DNA of 12,364 bases from Limnochordia bacterium (lineage in GTDB: Bacteria > Bacillota > Limnochordia > Darwinibacteriales > DTU012): assembly GCA_007116995.1 (NCBI GenBank), contig SKHL01000053.1:1-12364 (forward strand). Direction: 5' to 3'. The translations under genes and the position numbers were made by a program. Shown here piece after piece: positions 1-6,762 of this stretch; the first letter of the stretch is position 1; the number at the start of each line of letters is the position of its first letter. The notes below the pieces were generated by a model. That model saw only the letters and a list, made by a program, of their open reading frames with translations. It did no database searches and had not been told where the DNA came from.

Positions 1-336
1 CGTGAGCAGAAAGGATCTCAACTATCAGGAGGAGAACGGCGGCGCACTGAGATCGCCCGAGCGTTAGCCACTAAGCCTGATTTTCTATTACTAGATGAAC
101 CCTTTGCCGGTGTAGATCCCATCGCTGTTATCGATATTCAACGAATCATAGACGATCTACGTAACAAGAACTTAGGAATATTAGTTACAGATCACAATGT
201 ACGAGAGACCTTACGAATTACTGATCATGCTTATATACTGAGGGAAGGAGAGGTATTGGTATCAGGAGAGACCTGGGAAGTAGCAGATAATCCCTTAGCT
301 CGCCAGTATTATCTAGGCCCAAATTTTCAGGTATAA
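1..336 (+). CDS. lptB: LPS export ABC transporter ATP-binding protein LptB (C-terminal part)
   Basis: This is the last 111 codons of the ATPase that powers lipopolysaccharide extraction from the inner membrane with LptF/LptG. The reading frame is open from base 1, so the Walker A half lies outside the window. Visible motifs are the ABC signature LSGGE (residues 8-12 of the fragment), followed by RRR; Walker B with catalytic Glu (LLLDEP, 29-34); the D-loop region AGVDP (36-40); and the switch histidine in TDHNVRET (H65). The LSGGERRR, DEPFAGVDP and TDHNVRET strings are those of LptB and not of the related Liv amino-acid ATPases. The C-terminal YLGPNFQV also matches the LptB tail (YLG-x-x-F). 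Its presence implies an LPS outer membrane. It lies 88 bp upstream of the DUF3084 gene on the same strand. Confidence 0.96.
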   Translation, partial: REQKGSQLSGGERRRTEIARALATKPDFLLLDEPFAGVDPIAVIDIQRIIDDLRNKNLGILVTDHNVRETLRITDHAYILREGEVLVSGETWEVADNPLARQYYLGPNFQV

Positions 337-424
337 CGGCTGTTGATTGGTGTAAAAAATTGCTTTGTCCGATTATGTATGATATTCTTAATATGGATTA
401 TCGTTAAGAAAGGAGGACTGCGAT

Positions 425-1651
425 ATGTATGGCTTCACTCTTATCTTCACCCTTGCTGTGGTGGGTGGGCTTATTGCTTATTTCGGAGATAAGATTGGCA
501 TGAAGGTTGGTCGGAAACGTTTGAGCCTATTTGGGTTACGTCCAAAGTATACCGGTATGCTAATCACTATCGTTACAGGTATTTTTATCGCAGCTTCTTC
601 CATCGCTGTCTTGACGATAGCTTCTAATGATGTCCGGACAGCCTTATTTCGGATGAAGTCGATCCAAGAAGCACTATCGGTCAGTCGTAGCGAACTAGAG
701 AGTACGACCAACCGTATTGTGGATATGGAGCTTAGTTTAGATGTCATGGTTTCTGAGCGGGATAAAGCTGCGTCTGAATTAGCTGAAGTCCAGACTGAGA
801 TGGAGGAAGTCAGAGCGCAATATGATACGGTGGTCAACGATCTAGCTGTGGCTAAGGAGGAAGTACAGCAAGAGCGAGAACGAGTAGATTATCTTCGTGA
901 AGCTAGTGAGGAAATGCGAGATGCTATGCAAGCCTTAGAAGAACGACGCAGATTCTTGCACGAGGAACTAGAGCTTTTACTACAAGAATATGAGTATCTC
1001 GTTGAGGACTATCGCATCTTTGAAAACCAAGTACGATATAGTAATGTTGCCTTACAGGCAGATGAGATTATCTATGCTCAGGTATTTGAGGGTGGAGGTA
1101 CCATAGAAAAAGCAACAGAGAAGCTGACCCAGTTTCTTAAGCGTACGGATGACGTGGCATTGCGCACGGGAGCTCGTTTAGAGGGTGAAACTGAATCTGC
1201 TATCGTTCTGCCTCAACATGCCTTTGATTTAGCGGCTCATGCCCTTACGCAACACAGAGGGTTAGTCGTAGTTCGTGCTGTATCCTACAGTAATACTATT
1301 GTGGGAGAACCAGCGAATACCTATCTTTTGTTAATACCTAACGAGCTAATATTCTTAGAAGGAACCACGTTAGCCCAGGTTTCAGTGCAGCGAGGGACAA
1401 CTGCAGATGCACAGAAGCAGATTCTTGCCTTATTAGGTGAGGCCAATAGAGTGGCCATTAGCAGAGGTATGATCACCCAATCTGACTTAGAAGCTGTGGA
1501 AGTTTCCGGAGCTGACTTCTTAGACACCATTGCTAGAGTCAAAGAATCTGACAGTCCTGTTACCATTATAGCTAAGGCAGCTATGGATACATGGGCCGCC
1601 GTAGGCCCCCTTAAGCTTGAGTTAGAGGTGGTAGCAGAGGTAGCAGAGTAA
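425..1651 (+). CDS. DUF3084 membrane-anchored coiled-coil protein
   Basis: The 408-aa protein has two hydrophobic N-terminal segments (about residues 3-20 and 44-66). Between them is the conserved loop with GxKxGRKRLSLFGLRPK, which is the hallmark of DUF3084. A long charged coiled coil (about 75-205) and a mixed alpha/beta C-terminal domain (about 215-400) follow. It is probably an inner-membrane protein with the rod and C-terminal domain on one side. The function is unknown; the family occurs in cyanobacteria and in diderm Firmicutes. The ATG is preceded by AAAGGAGG at good spacing. It follows lptB closely, and no terminator is visible between them, so co-transcription is likely. A weak promoter-like pair (TTGCTT at 360, TATTCT at 383, 17 bp apart) could add local initiation. 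An envelope role is inferred from context. Confidence 0.9.
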   Translation: MYGFTLIFTLAVVGGLIAYFGDKIGMKVGRKRLSLFGLRPKYTGMLITIVTGIFIAASSIAVLTIASNDVRTALFRMKSIQEALSVSRSELESTTNRIVDMELSLDVMVSERDKAASELAEVQTEMEEVRAQYDTVVNDLAVAKEEVQQERERVDYLREASEEMRDAMQALEERRRFLHEELELLLQEYEYLVEDYRIFENQVRYSNVALQADEIIYAQVFEGGGTIEKATEKLTQFLKRTDDVALRTGARLEGETESAIVLPQHAFDLAAHALTQHRGLVVVRAVSYSNTIVGEPANTYLLLIPNELIFLEGTTLAQVSVQRGTTADAQKQILALLGEANRVAISRGMITQSDLEAVEVSGADFLDTIARVKESDSPVTIIAKAAMDTWAAVGPLKLELEVVAEVAE

Positions 1652-1732
1652 TGTCTTGATAGCAGGTCCTTGGGATAATGTACCAGTTAGTTATAGCAGG
1701 ATATTGCCTATAAATAGAGAATCTAAGTAGGT

Positions 1733-1783
1733 GACTGATGTATGTCAGTCGTCCTTTTCTTTGTCCCATTTCCAAAGGAGGTG
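1733..1783 (+). promoter_or_regulatory. Structured leader with an orphan Shine-Dalgarno ahead of the first SLH-like gene
   Basis: A perfect 6-bp hairpin (GACTGA, loop TGTATG, TCAGTC; 1733-1750) is followed at 1774-1783 by the strong ribosome-binding string AAAGGAGGTG. No ATG, GTG or TTG lies at a usable distance after it. CCTTT just after the hairpin can pair with the AAAGG of this string. The 1652-1878 stretch has no other convincing gene. It may be an mRNA leader for the TTG-started gene at 1879, but the function is unproven. Confidence 0.35.
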
Positions 1784-1878
1784 TCTACCCTAGAGTCTGG
1801 GGCCAGAAACATCAGCTTAAGAGGAAACTTGGATACTCTAAATGCTTGATGCTGGATTCCTTAGTATTGGGAGACCAT

Positions 1879-2820
1879 TTGAAATCAGGAATTTGCCTAA
1901 TTTTAATTTTATTTATTGGTCTAGTATTCACACCACGTATAGACGCAACTGCATTTCATGATATCCCACCCGAACACTGGATTTTTGATGCACTAACAGA
2001 TTTAGTTGAGATGGAATTGATTATGTACCCGATCGCCATAGCTCGAGAGTTTAATTATAGTCGGATAGAGGCAGCAATGCTTGTAGCCACGTTCTTGAAT
2101 ACGCATATGATCGACGGGGAGCAACGTGGGCGGAACCAGGATATAATAATTCGCGAAATACTTGAACACTACGCTAGTAGAGCTGAGTTAGATTTAACTG
2201 TATTGCAACTCTACCAGGATATGTCTGCAAAAGATACACCATCTTCTTTATCACAGTATAACAGCTTATTTGTAGCAATGCCTAAAGAAATTGTGATGGA
2301 CGTATATCAGGCCCTAGTTGCAGAATTTCTGATGCACCATTATGGCATAGATAATGAAAAAATCGTGGCAAATAGGCCTGATCAGTGGCCTCAGGATGTG
2401 GTCGGATACGAAGTAGCCGTCGAATCAGCTCTGAAATTAGCCGTCGAATTACGAGATGAAATATATGTGTTTGGAGCTCAGATCACAGTTGTAGAAGAAT
2501 CGATAGTAAATAATATCGTAGTTAAGGAAAAACTATTTGTGCTAAGTTCTACTAACATGCTAGCTTGGATACCCGTTTGGGTTAATGAGACTGGGGTTTC
2601 TTTGGCAAACCAGGGGCATGGTGAAAGTGTAAAATTAGCGCATCGGGATGGGGATATCAGTCGCACTACTATTCGGGATGTGTGGACAGATGAAAAGGAA
2701 AACGGTGTCCAGGGTCGATCGAGATTGCGGGTTGGATCACAGCAAGAGGAACTGTTTGCTGGATATCGATTGATTGATTTTTCCATGCAGGATCCAGCTT
2801 GGCGAAACAACCTAGAGTAG
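1879..2820 (+). CDS. Secreted protein with divergent N-terminal SLH domain
   Basis: I place the start at TTG 1879 (313 aa). GGGAG lies five bases upstream, and the product then begins with a textbook signal peptide: MKSG, a run of Ile/Leu/Phe/Val, and an ATA cleavage site at about residue 25. The frame is open back to an ATG at 1738, but the added 47 residues are unlike protein and would bury the signal peptide. Residues 26-78 resemble an SLH domain (FHDIPPEHW, then SRIEAAM where the usual motif is TRAE). The remaining ~235 residues match no family I recognise; they contain a helical stretch and then a probably beta-rich end, with no C-terminal aromatic barrel signature. It may bind peptidoglycan or its secondary polymer, or be a shortened relative of the two barrel proteins downstream. 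A terminator follows at 2931. Confidence 0.75.
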   Translation: MKSGICLILILFIGLVFTPRIDATAFHDIPPEHWIFDALTDLVEMELIMYPIAIAREFNYSRIEAAMLVATFLNTHMIDGEQRGRNQDIIIREILEHYASRAELDLTVLQLYQDMSAKDTPSSLSQYNSLFVAMPKEIVMDVYQALVAEFLMHHYGIDNEKIVANRPDQWPQDVVGYEVAVESALKLAVELRDEIYVFGAQITVVEESIVNNIVVKEKLFVLSSTNMLAWIPVWVNETGVSLANQGHGESVKLAHRDGDISRTTIRDVWTDEKENGVQGRSRLRVGSQQEELFAGYRLIDFSMQDPAWRNNLE

Positions 2821-2823
2821 ACC

Positions 2824-2890
2824 CCCATGTTGCCCAACATCCATTGGTAACACCATCAAACAAGTTAAAATCAAGTTCGGCACACATGGG
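2824..2890 (+). repeat. 67-bp palindromic-ended intergenic element, copy A
   Basis: The element is bounded by inverted ends CCCATGT (2824-2830) and ACATGGG (2884-2890). Its interior shares, in the same order and nearly the same spacing, the blocks AACATC, ATTGG, ACACCA, AAATC and AGTTCG with the reverse complement of 6041-6106. By eye about 70% of positions agree with small gaps. This copy lies just after the stop of the SLH-like gene and 40 bp before the terminator. No target-site duplication is visible. Confidence 0.65.
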
Positions 2891-2930
2891 CACTGAACAC
2901 TGGTAGCATCGACTTATAGAATGAGTTTAA

Positions 2931-2976
2931 GGAAAAAGGTAATCTTCTCAATGAGAAGATTACCTTTTTCCAATAT
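2931..2976 (+). terminator. Strong hairpin terminator after the first SLH-like gene
   Basis: A perfect 20-base inverted repeat (2931-2950 against 2952-2971) has only one base at its centre, so the real loop takes in the innermost pairs. Inside the stem, GGTAATCTTCTC pairs with GAGAAGATTACC, followed by TTTTTCC, which serves as the uridine tract. The A-run on the left arm gives the same arrangement on the other strand, so it could stop transcription both ways. It separates the 1879 gene from the large OmpM-like gene. Confidence 0.85.
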
Positions 2977-2995
2977 TTCTTATGTTACCCCCGCA

Positions 2996-3057
2996 AAAAA
3001 GTACTTTTTCGAGAAGGATTCTAACTGAGTGGCATAGAAGTAACTACTTATTATACA
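2996..3057 (+). promoter_or_regulatory. Putative promoter and palindrome upstream of the OmpM-like gene
   Basis: A candidate sigma-A promoter has GTGGCA (3029-3034) and TATACA (3052-3057) separated by 17 bp, within an AT-rich stretch. Each hexamer matches the consensus at four of six positions. About 20 bp upstream of the -35 is a perfect 14-bp palindrome, AAAAAGTACTTTTT (2996-3009), a possible protein-binding site. Initiation here would give an mRNA leader of about 195 nt. Confidence 0.4.
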
Positions 3058-3076
3058 ATATGCTTTCAACGTAATG

Positions 3077-3154
3077 TGTCTCTGGAGTGCTAGATAGAAA
3101 GGAGGAGTAGTGTTTTTTCAGCCAGAGATACTCTTGGGGGGTCTTTGTGGCTAG
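3077..3154 (+). promoter_or_regulatory. Leader RNA with two competing hairpins and a 14-codon mini-ORF
   Basis: TGTCTCTGG (3077-3085) can pair with CCAGAGATA (3122-3130). The same CCAGAGA can instead pair as AGCCAGAGA (3120-3128) with the TCTT...TGGCT segment at 3142-3152. The two stems exclude each other. The loop of the first contains AAAGGAGGAG (3098-3107) close ahead of a GTG (3110) that opens a 14-codon frame ending at TAG 3152-3154; that frame reads through the switching segment. This has the form of a translation-coupled switch, but no known riboswitch class is recognised. The rest of the leader to 3258 shows no other gene. Confidence 0.35.
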
Positions 3155-3258
3155 TATGCGCTTTGCCGTGAGGAAACATGGAAACTCATAGCAACACATC
3201 TAGAAACGGGGCTATATCAAATATGGACAAACATAGAAATTTAGGAGGTACTTACTCA

Positions 3259-5916
3259 ATGAAAACGAAAAGACTTACATTGATCTTAGCTTTAGTACTC
3301 GTAGTAAGTATGTCAGTTTCAGGTTTTGCTTCAACAAATCCTTTTGCTGATGTGCCTGCGGATCACTGGGCTTATGACTCAATTATCGAACTGGCTGCTG
3401 TTGGTTTAGTCGAGGGATATCCAGATGGAACCTATGGCGGATCTCGGATGCTAACCCGTTATGAGGCTGCAATGGTATTTGCCCGGACATTATCTCGCTT
3501 AGAAGCTCTAGTAGCTAGTGAAGTAGCTCGTAGTACAGCTGGTGTACAGAAGGAAATAACTGCTGATGTATTAGCAGACATTGAGGCGGCAAAGGCATCT
3601 TTAACTCAGTTGGTTAAGGATGAATTGGCTAAGATCGAACTACCAGTCGTCGAGAAGACAATTGTAGAACAACCGATTGAGAAAATTGTTGAGCGTCAAC
3701 CGATTGAGCGTCCCTTTGAGTTAACTGCAGAAGCGGAAGAGATTATTAGTGGATTAGTGTCAGAATTAGCCCAAAAGCATTTAGCTGACGCTGAAGCACT
3801 AGCAAAAGAAACAATTGTCGAAACTACCATTATCGAACGGGTAGTGCAAGAAATGGCTGAGGTGGACGAAGATATAATCCGCGCCATTGTAGAAGAGTTA
3901 TTAGCAGCAAGCCTAGCAGATGTAGTCGCATCTGTGGATAAAGTAGCCGCTGATCATGGAGCTTTAGCCAGCGATTATACAACCTTTAAACGACTTGTTG
4001 AATTGCGTTTTACTGGTATGAACAGAGCATTTGAAGTGCTTTCTACCGAACTAGAAGAAAAACTAGGTCAGAATCGGCAAGAAGTTAACGCCTTAATCGA
4101 TGCTGTTCGTGGCGATGTAGCTAGTTTAGAGGCAGCACTAGAACAAAAAGTAGCAGATGTAGCCGCTAGTGTTCTAGCATTATCTGACGAGTTTAGTGCA
4201 GAATTAAAATTGCTAGGTGTACGTGTTGATAAGTTAGAGATGCTGTATGCAAGCATCGACTCTCGCGTATCTGAATTGGAAACTAGTGTGGCTGGACTTG
4301 ATCAGGATCTAGCTGGTCTGGATCAGAGAGTAACTGGACTTGACAGTACTGTGACTGGACTTGACAGTACTGTGACTGGACTTGACAGTACTGTGACTGG
4401 ACTTGACAGTACTGTGACTGGATTAGATCAAACAGTGGCTGATGTAGATGCTCGGTTAACAACGAATGAAGCAACGGTTGCTAATGTGGATCAGCGTCTA
4501 ACTGGTCTTGAAGTAGACTACGTTGATTTTAAAACAGAAACTGAGCGGGTTAAGTTCAGCGGAAATCTAAATGCTAACGTTAGCAAAGCTGATGATGGCG
4601 GAGCTTCGTATGTATTTGGTAACCCCGGTGGCAGAGTATATCAAACTAACTTAGCCAATGGTATTAGCGTCAACCAAGAGTTCAAGCTGAATCTAGCAGT
4701 AAAAGCTAGTGAGACTGTAACAGTCAATGTGTTTACTGACTTAAAAGGGAATATTGTTGATGGTCAAGATTTAGATGTTAATCGATATGGCATTGAAGTG
4801 TTAAGTGCATCTCCCGTGAGTCGAGTGATAGGTGGGAAGCTAAGGGGTGGAGAGATTGGTAATCGCTTTAGCTCCTATGTAGTAAATCTCAGACCTGAGA
4901 TTGGTGTATTAGCCGATGTAAATCTGTTAGGTGCTAATACCAATGCATTATTTGGTCGCAGGGCTGGCGAAGACGTATTAGCCGTAGGTGGTAGTTATAG
5001 CTTTACACCTGTCTTTGGTGTACAAGCTGCATACAGCCTACTGCTTGATGATGCTGAGTCCTTTGTAGGCACATCAGCCGCTCTTGTCGGTGTAAACGGA
5101 AATGTGTTTGGCGTAGACTATGCTGGTGTTGTAGCCATGGATAACGAAGAAGAAACTGATAATCGTTTGTATGAAGTAAAGTTAAATGGAGACTTTGGTT
5201 TAGTAGCAGTAGATGCTACTTGGGCTAAAGCTGAAGATAACTTTGGTGAAGGCGTATTGGCCAAACGAAATTTCTATGATGGTGATGCTGATACTCGCTT
5301 AGAGTTAGGTGCTAAAGCAGATGTACTAGGTGTTGCTGTAGATGCTAGACTGTATAATGAGCGTAATGCAACTACTCAAGTAATCGATGCCAACATGATT
5401 ACTGTATCTCAAGATTTAGTGCTAGGTGTTCCGTTAACCATTTCAGGTGCTATGGGTCGGATGGAGCAAACTCAGCATAGCAGATTTACCTTAGCTGTGT
5501 CCGATTTAAATCTATTTAGTCCCGATTTAGCTGTCGGTAGTAGTTATAGCTTAGTAAATCAATGGTTAACCGACAATTGGAGAAATCCTAGTAGTTGGGA
5601 AGAAGTTGACCGTGACGTGCATGTTATAACAGCTGATGTTGGTTATGGTCTTGAAGTAAATGGAGCCAATGTTGATCTTGGTTATGACTTAAGGGTACTA
5701 ATACCTCGTGGTGAATTTGCAACTGACTACGGGAGTCAAGCAACTCATTCTCTTAAGGCTACGTATGGATTCGCCGATAGTGTGAAGCTAAACGTAATTG
5801 CTCAACGCACTAGCTTAGTCACAAAAGATACCATATTGCCGCTGGATGTTAGCGGATTTACTACTACAACCTTAAATGTTCAAGAAGTTAAGGCTGGGTT
5901 AGAGTTTAAGTTCTAA
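3259..5916 (+). CDS. OmpM/SlpA-like outer-membrane protein: SLH domain, coiled-coil stalk, beta-barrel
   Basis: The start is ATG 3259, after TTAGGAGGT at nine bases; the frame extends upstream to 3178, but those residues precede a clear signal peptide (1-24, ending GFA). The product is 885 aa. An SLH domain (about 27-80) has FADVPADHWAY and the binding motif TRYE at 66-69. A Val/Glu/Pro-rich linker (about 130-155) with a repeated QPIE follows. A long heptad-repeat coiled coil (about 200-430) includes four identical TGLDSTV units (359-386). The last ~455 residues show the alternating pattern of an outer-membrane barrel and end LEFKF, the terminal Phe that the BAM machinery reads. The domain order matches OmpM of Negativicutes and SlpA of Deinococcus. 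The stalk makes it about twice as long as typical OmpM. It would tie the outer membrane to peptidoglycan and may be a porin, probably trimeric. Confidence 0.93.
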   Translation: MKTKRLTLILALVLVVSMSVSGFASTNPFADVPADHWAYDSIIELAAVGLVEGYPDGTYGGSRMLTRYEAAMVFARTLSRLEALVASEVARSTAGVQKEITADVLADIEAAKASLTQLVKDELAKIELPVVEKTIVEQPIEKIVERQPIERPFELTAEAEEIISGLVSELAQKHLADAEALAKETIVETTIIERVVQEMAEVDEDIIRAIVEELLAASLADVVASVDKVAADHGALASDYTTFKRLVELRFTGMNRAFEVLSTELEEKLGQNRQEVNALIDAVRGDVASLEAALEQKVADVAASVLALSDEFSAELKLLGVRVDKLEMLYASIDSRVSELETSVAGLDQDLAGLDQRVTGLDSTVTGLDSTVTGLDSTVTGLDSTVTGLDQTVADVDARLTTNEATVANVDQRLTGLEVDYVDFKTETERVKFSGNLNANVSKADDGGASYVFGNPGGRVYQTNLANGISVNQEFKLNLAVKASETVTVNVFTDLKGNIVDGQDLDVNRYGIEVLSASPVSRVIGGKLRGGEIGNRFSSYVVNLRPEIGVLADVNLLGANTNALFGRRAGEDVLAVGGSYSFTPVFGVQAAYSLLLDDAESFVGTSAALVGVNGNVFGVDYAGVVAMDNEEETDNRLYEVKLNGDFGLVAVDATWAKAEDNFGEGVLAKRNFYDGDADTRLELGAKADVLGVAVDARLYNERNATTQVIDANMITVSQDLVLGVPLTISGAMGRMEQTQHSRFTLAVSDLNLFSPDLAVGSSYSLVNQWLTDNWRNPSSWEEVDRDVHVITADVGYGLEVNGANVDLGYDLRVLIPRGEFATDYGSQATHSLKATYGFADSVKLNVIAQRTSLVTKDTILPLDVSGFTTTTLNVQEVKAGLEFKF
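4333..4416 (+). repeat. Perfect 21-bp tandem repeat, four copies, in the stalk of the OmpM-like gene
   Basis: Four identical copies of a 21-bp unit beginning ACTGGACTTGACAG start at 4333, 4354, 4375 and 4396. Degenerate copies flank the array (4291-4311, 4312-4332 and 4417-4437). Each unit encodes exactly one heptad, TGLDSTV, so gain or loss of a copy changes stalk length by one heptad without shifting the frame. Perfect identity at silent positions indicates recent duplication. Confidence 0.95.
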
Positions 5917-5924
5917 GTTTTAGA

Positions 5925-5970
5925 CATAGAAAAGAAGTCCTAGGAAACTAGGACTTCTTTTCTATGCGTT
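5925..5970 (+). terminator. Hairpin terminator with GAAA tetraloop after the OmpM-like gene
   Basis: A perfect 19-bp stem (5925-5943 with 5948-5966) is closed by a GAAA tetraloop, which is of the very stable GNRA type. The inner part AGAAGTCCTAG/CTAGGACTTCT is followed by TTTTCT, which forms the uridine tract. It begins eight bases after the stop codon. The symmetry allows function on both strands. Confidence 0.88.
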
Positions 5971-6040
5971 AAGGAAGGATGTATGTCCTGTCCTTTGAGG
6001 GACTATCAACCCGGTAAGTAGTGGATTCTCTTATAGCATA

Positions 6041-6106
6041 CCCATGTCTTCGAACTCCGATTTCCATTGCTTTGTGGTGTCCTCCAATGATGTTTGACGA
6101 CATGGG
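6041..6106 (-). repeat. 66-bp palindromic-ended intergenic element, copy B (inverted)
   Basis: The ends CCCATGTC (6041-6048) and GACATGGG (6099-6106) form a perfect 8-bp inverted repeat. Read on the minus strand, the interior carries AACATC, ATTGG, ACACCA, AAATC and AGTTCG in the same order as the copy at 2824-2890. It lies in the leader of the YqgF-like gene. A separate 7-bp hairpin, AGTCTTC-GTCA-GAAGACT, follows at 6109-6126. The rest of 5967-6204 holds a short stem with TGTATG loop (5976-5989) and no convincing gene. Confidence 0.65.
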
Positions 6107-6204
6107 CGAGTCTTCGTCAGAAGACTATGGAACGAAAGGGACTATATGTTTTTCTCACCGTCATATCGTTAAAGTCGAGAACGAATTTAGTATAGTAAGG
6201 GGGG

Positions 6205-6627
6205 GTGGATTTGGAGAGAGTAGATGAGGGGATTCTGGCGATTGATCCAGGTCGAGAAAAATGTGGGCTCGCCGTAGTTGATGGGAACTCGGTGTTAATG
6301 AAAATGGTGATTAACCGTCAGGAGATTGTTAGTCAAGTTAAAGCAGTCCTTCCCAGTCAGGGTCCTGTTGTCATTGGTGACCGCACTGGGTCAAAGGAAT
6401 TTGTCTCGGAATTATTATTATCAATGCCTCATATACATGATAGGGTAGTGCTAATTGATGAACATCGATCTAGTGTGGAAGCACGGGAAAGGTATTGGAG
6501 ATTTTATCCCCCAACGGGATGGCGAAGGCTTATCCCAGTTTCGATGCAAGTGCCACCAGAACCCATTGATGATTTGGTAGCTGTTATATTAGCCGAACGG
6601 CATATAAGAGCTGGATCAACCAAGTGA
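6205..6627 (+). CDS. YqgF/RuvX-like RNase H-fold protein
   Basis: The 140-aa protein has the RNase H-like outline of the YqgF/RuvX family. The first strand is ILAIDPGREKCGLAVVD with acidic D14; VVIGDRTGS is the second conserved loop; DEHRSSVEAR (E86) corresponds to the family DERLTT-x-A segment; and IDDLVAVILAE (D122/D123) is the C-terminal acidic helix. The three acidic positions suggest a metal-dependent nuclease. Classical YqgF matures 16S rRNA or acts on Holliday junctions, but this divergent form may differ, so I give no symbol. The GTG at 6205 sits directly on the G-rich ribosome site; TTG 6211, six bases from AAGGGGGG, is an equally good start and removes two residues. Its place within an envelope locus is unexplained. 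Confidence 0.8.
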   Translation: MDLERVDEGILAIDPGREKCGLAVVDGNSVLMKMVINRQEIVSQVKAVLPSQGPVVIGDRTGSKEFVSELLLSMPHIHDRVVLIDEHRSSVEARERYWRFYPPTGWRRLIPVSMQVPPEPIDDLVAVILAERHIRAGSTK

Positions 6628-6693
6628 AAATATGTGGCCATCGCAGAGACATCACAGGCTAAAAGTAGGTATTTTTTCCTAGGCGGAAGGGTT

Positions 6694-6722
6694 TTGACAA
6701 AGTTTGGAGAATTACTTTTAAT
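6694..6722 (+). promoter_or_regulatory. Near-consensus sigma-A promoter
   Basis: TTGACA (6694-6699, perfect -35) and TTTAAT (6717-6722, five of six for -10) are separated by exactly 17 bp. Initiation near 6729 would give a short leader of about 35 nt before GTG 6763. This is the best promoter match in the window and marks the start of the 6763-9229 transcription unit. Confidence 0.75.
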
Positions 6723-6762
6723 ACAGGAATTCCAATGACATTTTGGTAAAGGAGGGTTTGTT

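Noticed and set aside
1738..1878. N-terminal extension of the first SLH-like protein to ATG 1738
   Set aside because: The added 47 residues would precede a clear signal peptide, include a hairpin and an orphan ribosome site, and look non-coding.
3178..3258. N-terminal extension of the OmpM-like protein to ATG 3178
   Set aside because: The signal peptide and TTAGGAGGT place the start at 3259; the extension covers that ribosome site.
4291..4437. CRISPR-like array
   Set aside because: The repeats are contiguous 21-bp units with no spacers and are in-frame coding sequence.
4283..4474. Minus-strand frame with repeated QVQSQYC units
   Set aside because: It is the shadow of the 21-bp tandem repeat in the large gene; any 21-bp repeat gives repeats in all frames.
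6021..6227. 68-codon plus-strand frame ahead of the YqgF-like gene
   Set aside because: It runs through the inverted repeat element and hairpins, has no ribosome site, overlaps the next gene start and its product has no protein-like pattern.
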